This document shows, piece after piece, positions 61,551 through 64,000 of a DNA stretch of 64,000 nt (position 1 is the stretch's first letter; every line of letters starts with the position of its first letter). Below the pieces are notes generated by a model. It ran no database searches. It had not been told where the DNA came from and was given only the letters and a program-made list of their open reading frames with translations. The DNA lies in assembly GCF_900110875.1 (NCBI RefSeq), contig NZ_FOFM01000004.1, forward strand, positions 285,423-349,422. The letters run 5' to 3'. The translations under genes were made by a program, and so were the position numbers. The DNA is from Pseudovibrio axinellae. Lineage in GTDB: Bacteria; Pseudomonadota; Alphaproteobacteria; Rhizobiales; Stappiaceae.

Positions 61551-62405
61551 TTGACTAAGGGAATTGACCACATCGTTCTTGCTGTAAACTCTTTGAAGGA
61601 TGCAGCTGAACAATGGGAACAGCTTGGATTTAAGGTGACGCCATATGCGCGTCACCCATGGGGTACTGAGAATCGCCTGATCCAACTGAATGGCAGTTTT
61701 CTTGAAGTTCTGGCTATAGGTGAAGGGGCAGAGCTTTCTGAGCCTAGTGAGGGTGTTTTCTCATTTGGCGCATTCAATCGTGATTTCCTTCATAAAGGAG
61801 AGGGCGCTTCCATGCTCGTGCTTGATAGCATGAGTTCTGACATGGACCGCAGTGCGTTTGCTGCTGCTGGCCTTGTTGAGTACGCGCCTTTTTCTTTTGA
61901 ACGCACTGCGATTGGGCCAGATGGGCAGGAGCGCCAGGTTGCTTTTGACCTGACGTTCACCTCAGACCCGCTAAGTTCAGAATTGGGATTCTTTACCTGC
62001 CACAATAAGTTTCCTGAAAACTTCTGGCAGACAGAGTATCAGTCTCACCCAAATACGGTCAGTGATCTGGCTGCGGTAATTTTTGTTGCAGATGACCCGG
62101 CAGACCATCACGAGTTTTTGAAGGCCTTTATTGGTGAGCGGACCGCACGCCTTTCAAGCCTTGGACTTGAGGTCGAAACAGCACGCGGAACTGTCAAAGT
62201 TCTCTCTCCAAGCGCCTATGAAAGCCTTTACGGCGTAACAGCACCAGCTGGCCGCGGGGGCTTGAAACTGGCGGCCGTTGGGTTTGTTGCCGATAATCTT
62301 GATGCCTTTGGTGCTTATTGCAAGGATCTTGGTGGATATATGCGCGCTAACTTTTGGGTTGTTCCTGCCAGTAAGATGGCTGGTCTAACCATCGTATGCC
62401 GATAA
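61551..62405 (+). CDS. Glyoxalase-like (VOC superfamily) protein
   Basis: The 284-residue protein has the glyoxalase-like fold: an N-terminal module IDHIVLAVNSLKDAAEQWEQLGF (residues 4-26) and a second beta-alpha-beta module near SDLAAVIFVADDPADHHEFLKAF. Proteins of this type bind a metal or have lost it; the substrate cannot be told. The start is a TTG, chosen because GGGGGAC lies 7 bases upstream and no ATG fits. It may be cotranscribed with pyrG (24-bp gap) and ends at a terminator. Confidence 0.85.
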   Translation: MTKGIDHIVLAVNSLKDAAEQWEQLGFKVTPYARHPWGTENRLIQLNGSFLEVLAIGEGAELSEPSEGVFSFGAFNRDFLHKGEGASMLVLDSMSSDMDRSAFAAAGLVEYAPFSFERTAIGPDGQERQVAFDLTFTSDPLSSELGFFTCHNKFPENFWQTEYQSHPNTVSDLAAVIFVADDPADHHEFLKAFIGERTARLSSLGLEVETARGTVKVLSPSAYESLYGVTAPAGRGGLKLAAVGFVADNLDAFGAYCKDLGGYMRANFWVVPASKMAGLTIVCR

Positions 62406-62412
62406 CTGAATG

Positions 62413-62437
62413 CCCGGAAGTATCGCTTCCGGGTTTC
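62413..62437 (+). terminator. Terminator after the VOC gene
   Basis: CCCGGAAG (62413-62420) and CTTCCGGG (62426-62433) form a perfect 8-bp stem with a 5-nt loop, followed by TTTC. Confidence 0.75.
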
Positions 62438-62566
62438 TAGTTTGGCGGCAGGTATCCGCAGCGCATCAATCACAGCAACCACTGATTTTTCTTTAAGCAA
62501 TGTATGTTTGTGTGATCGGCGCGTATGTTATGAAACCAATGCAGATTTTGCCCCTATGAGATTACG

Positions 62567-64000
62567 TCAGGCGACGACGATCAGGGGTGCCTGATTTTCA
62601 TCTACAATGAGTTCCAGTTGGGCGGGTGGAGATGAAAACTCCATTACCTGCACCATGTTGTGGCTTGTTCCCTCTCCGTCTTGATCAAAACTCAAAATTC
62701 CGCCTGAAAGGTGGAAATATTCACCAACATTTTGCTGCGTAATTTGCTCTGATCCGATCAACTGGGTCACATCAAGGCAATCGGCTTCTACGCCCGAAGA
62801 TTCATAGTCTGTAATAAGATCTGCAATTGTAAGGTTTGATAGATCCAGAACAAACGTGTCTCGATCGGCTCCGCCTGTAAGTGTGTCTCGCCCTTCCATG
62901 CCTGCCAGTCTGTCGCGCCCGCCCATACCGGAGATATGGTCTTCGCCTTCGAGGCCGATGATGAGCTCACTTGTCTGGGTGCCTGTCAGTACGTCATCTC
63001 CTGAAGTGCCCATCAAAGGGGGAGCTGATTGTTTGATAGAGATAAGATGGCTATCGGTATCTTGGTCTCCGTCACCATCTTCAACAGATATGAAGAATTG
63101 AAGGGTTTGTAATTGGGAGAAATCCAAGCCTGTATTGGCGGTAAACTCCCAAGTGCCATTTGAGTGAATGGTGAGTGCGCCTTCCGGTGTATACAGCGTG
63201 GTTTGAGTGCCAGGAGCCAAGTTGACTGTGTGTGGGTCGTTGATATCTGTATAAACGACGACGGAAGAATAACCATCTGCGCCAGAGCTAAGGTTAAATG
63301 TGTCCGTAATCGTTTCGCCTTCAGATACAAGATTCTGTGAATCTGCAATATCAACGTCGGGGTTGTCATCCTTGATGGATATATTGGTAATACCGGTCGC
63401 GGTGCTGCCATCTGTGTCCGTCGCTACGACGGGAACGCCCAGGACTGTAAAATCACTGGTTCCAGTGGTGACATGGGGGAATTGTGCAAGAAGTGTTGCG
63501 GTCACGAGCGCGTTGCCAGTCGTGCCAGCAGCTATGCTTGCCCCTGATAGAGAAATTTGGAGAACATCCTGACCAAGTATGGAGCCAGTGAGTGTCTGTT
63601 TATCTGCTGACGATGTCCAGCTCATTGAGGTGATGAGTGTGCCACTGTCATCTCTCACTTCGATATTTGCAGTATCCCCGATCGTGAAGCTGATTATATC
63701 GTCGGAACCGGCGGTGAACTGCAGAATGTCACCGCCCGTTTCTGCATCACTTGCTGGGTTTGAACCCACCACGTTGCCTGTTGGAGCCCCATTTCCAACT
63801 TGCTCTCCTAAAGCACTTTCATCCAGACTGAGCGCAATGATATCGCCGCCAAATGGGTCTGTGCCATCTGTAATTGTGATTGTGTGAGTGTCCGATGTTG
63901 TATCGCCGTCGCTGTCTGTTGCGGTGATCGTAAAGGTGAGTTGCTGGGCCAGGTCATTGTCTAAATTGGCGTCAGCTTCAAAGGAATAGGTGCCATCGGG
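62567..64000 (-). CDS. Large type I secreted calcium-binding repeat protein, C-terminal part
   Basis: The frame is open from the window edge (base 64000) to a stop at 62567, so 477 C-terminal residues are seen and the start lies outside. The visible part has immunoglobulin-like repeat units of the kind found in large secreted adhesins (TITATDSDGDTTSDTHTITI, IALSLDESALGEQ, and VEDGDGDQDTDSHLISI). Then come glycine-aspartate calcium-binding nonapeptides (GLEGEDHISGMGGRDRLAGM near 62960-62880) and a type I secretion C-terminal region (TFVLDLSNLTIADLITDYE). It is likely an adhesin or biofilm protein exported by a TolC-type system. The total size is unknown. Confidence 0.88.
   Translation of the reverse strand, partial: PDGTYSFEADANLDNDLAQQLTFTITATDSDGDTTSDTHTITITDGTDPFGGDIIALSLDESALGEQVGNGAPTGNVVGSNPASDAETGGDILQFTAGSDDIISFTIGDTANIEVRDDSGTLITSMSWTSSADKQTLTGSILGQDVLQISLSGASIAAGTTGNALVTATLLAQFPHVTTGTSDFTVLGVPVVATDTDGSTATGITNISIKDDNPDVDIADSQNLVSEGETITDTFNLSSGADGYSSVVVYTDINDPHTVNLAPGTQTTLYTPEGALTIHSNGTWEFTANTGLDFSQLQTLQFFISVEDGDGDQDTDSHLISIKQSAPPLMGTSGDDVLTGTQTSELIIGLEGEDHISGMGGRDRLAGMEGRDTLTGGADRDTFVLDLSNLTIADLITDYESSGVEADCLDVTQLIGSEQITQQNVGEYFHLSGGILSFDQDGEGTSHNMVQVMEFSSPPAQLELIVDENQAPLIVVA

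Overview
The window is chromosomal DNA of an alphaproteobacterium of the Rhizobiales type. The evidence is gene order: nuoB-N followed by birA, ribonuclease J, methylmalonyl-CoA epimerase, a DUF1467 gene and proS; then lolC-lolD-dnaE; then rpsB-tsf-pyrH-frr-uppS-cdsA-dxr-rseP-bamA-lpxD-fabZ-lpxA-lpxI-lpxB; then gltA, gltX, comEC, lexA-moeA-moaC-trpC-trpD, a PpiD-type foldase, tpiA, secG and pyrG. LexA boxes of the alphaproteobacterial GTTC-N7-GTTC type fit this. Base composition looks close to 50% G+C by eye, low for the order, so a marine Stappiaceae member such as Pseudovibrio is a reasonable guess, but this is inference from memory of synteny and composition.

Layout. 1-14.6 kb: the respiratory complex I operon (nuoB cut by the window edge, then nuoC-N), with an extra small membrane-protein gene between nuoH and nuoI and several intergenic hairpins. 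14.6-22.3 kb: biotin-protein ligase, RNase J, epimerase, DUF1467, proS, lolC/E and lolD. 18.1-18.8 kb holds no protein gene but a good candidate small RNA. 22.3-28.5 kb: dnaE, preceded by a LexA box and a 33-codon SidA-like reading frame, and followed by an accessory patch with a lipoprotein gene, a diverged copy of the dnaE 3' end plus terminator, a probable frameshifted gene remnant and a small membrane protein. 28.5-43.2 kb: translation and envelope genes (S2, EF-Ts, UMP kinase, RRF, undecaprenyl-PP synthase, CDP-diglyceride synthase, DXR, RseP, BamA and lipid A synthesis). 43.2-45.9 kb: an accessory patch with three paralogous small secreted proteins and a GNAT acetyltransferase. 45.9-62.4 kb: citrate synthase, GluRS, ComEC, LexA, molybdopterin and tryptophan genes, PpiD, TpiA, SecG, CTP synthase and a glyoxalase-like protein. 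62.5-64 kb: the C-terminal end of a large type I secreted calcium-binding repeat protein, open at the window edge.

Most of the window is conserved core genome. The observations most worth following are: the SOS-controlled 33-codon frame upstream of dnaE; two intergenic candidate small RNAs (about 18.40-18.51 kb and 47.33-47.50 kb, both plus strand) with promoter-like and terminator signals; the paralogous secreted family at 43.4-45.8 kb; the duplicated dnaE tail; an in-frame 17-residue tandem duplication in NuoN; a structured S2 leader that buries the rpsB ribosome binding site; and a long hairpin in the trpDC leader. No tRNA, rRNA, CRISPR array or insertion sequence was recognised.
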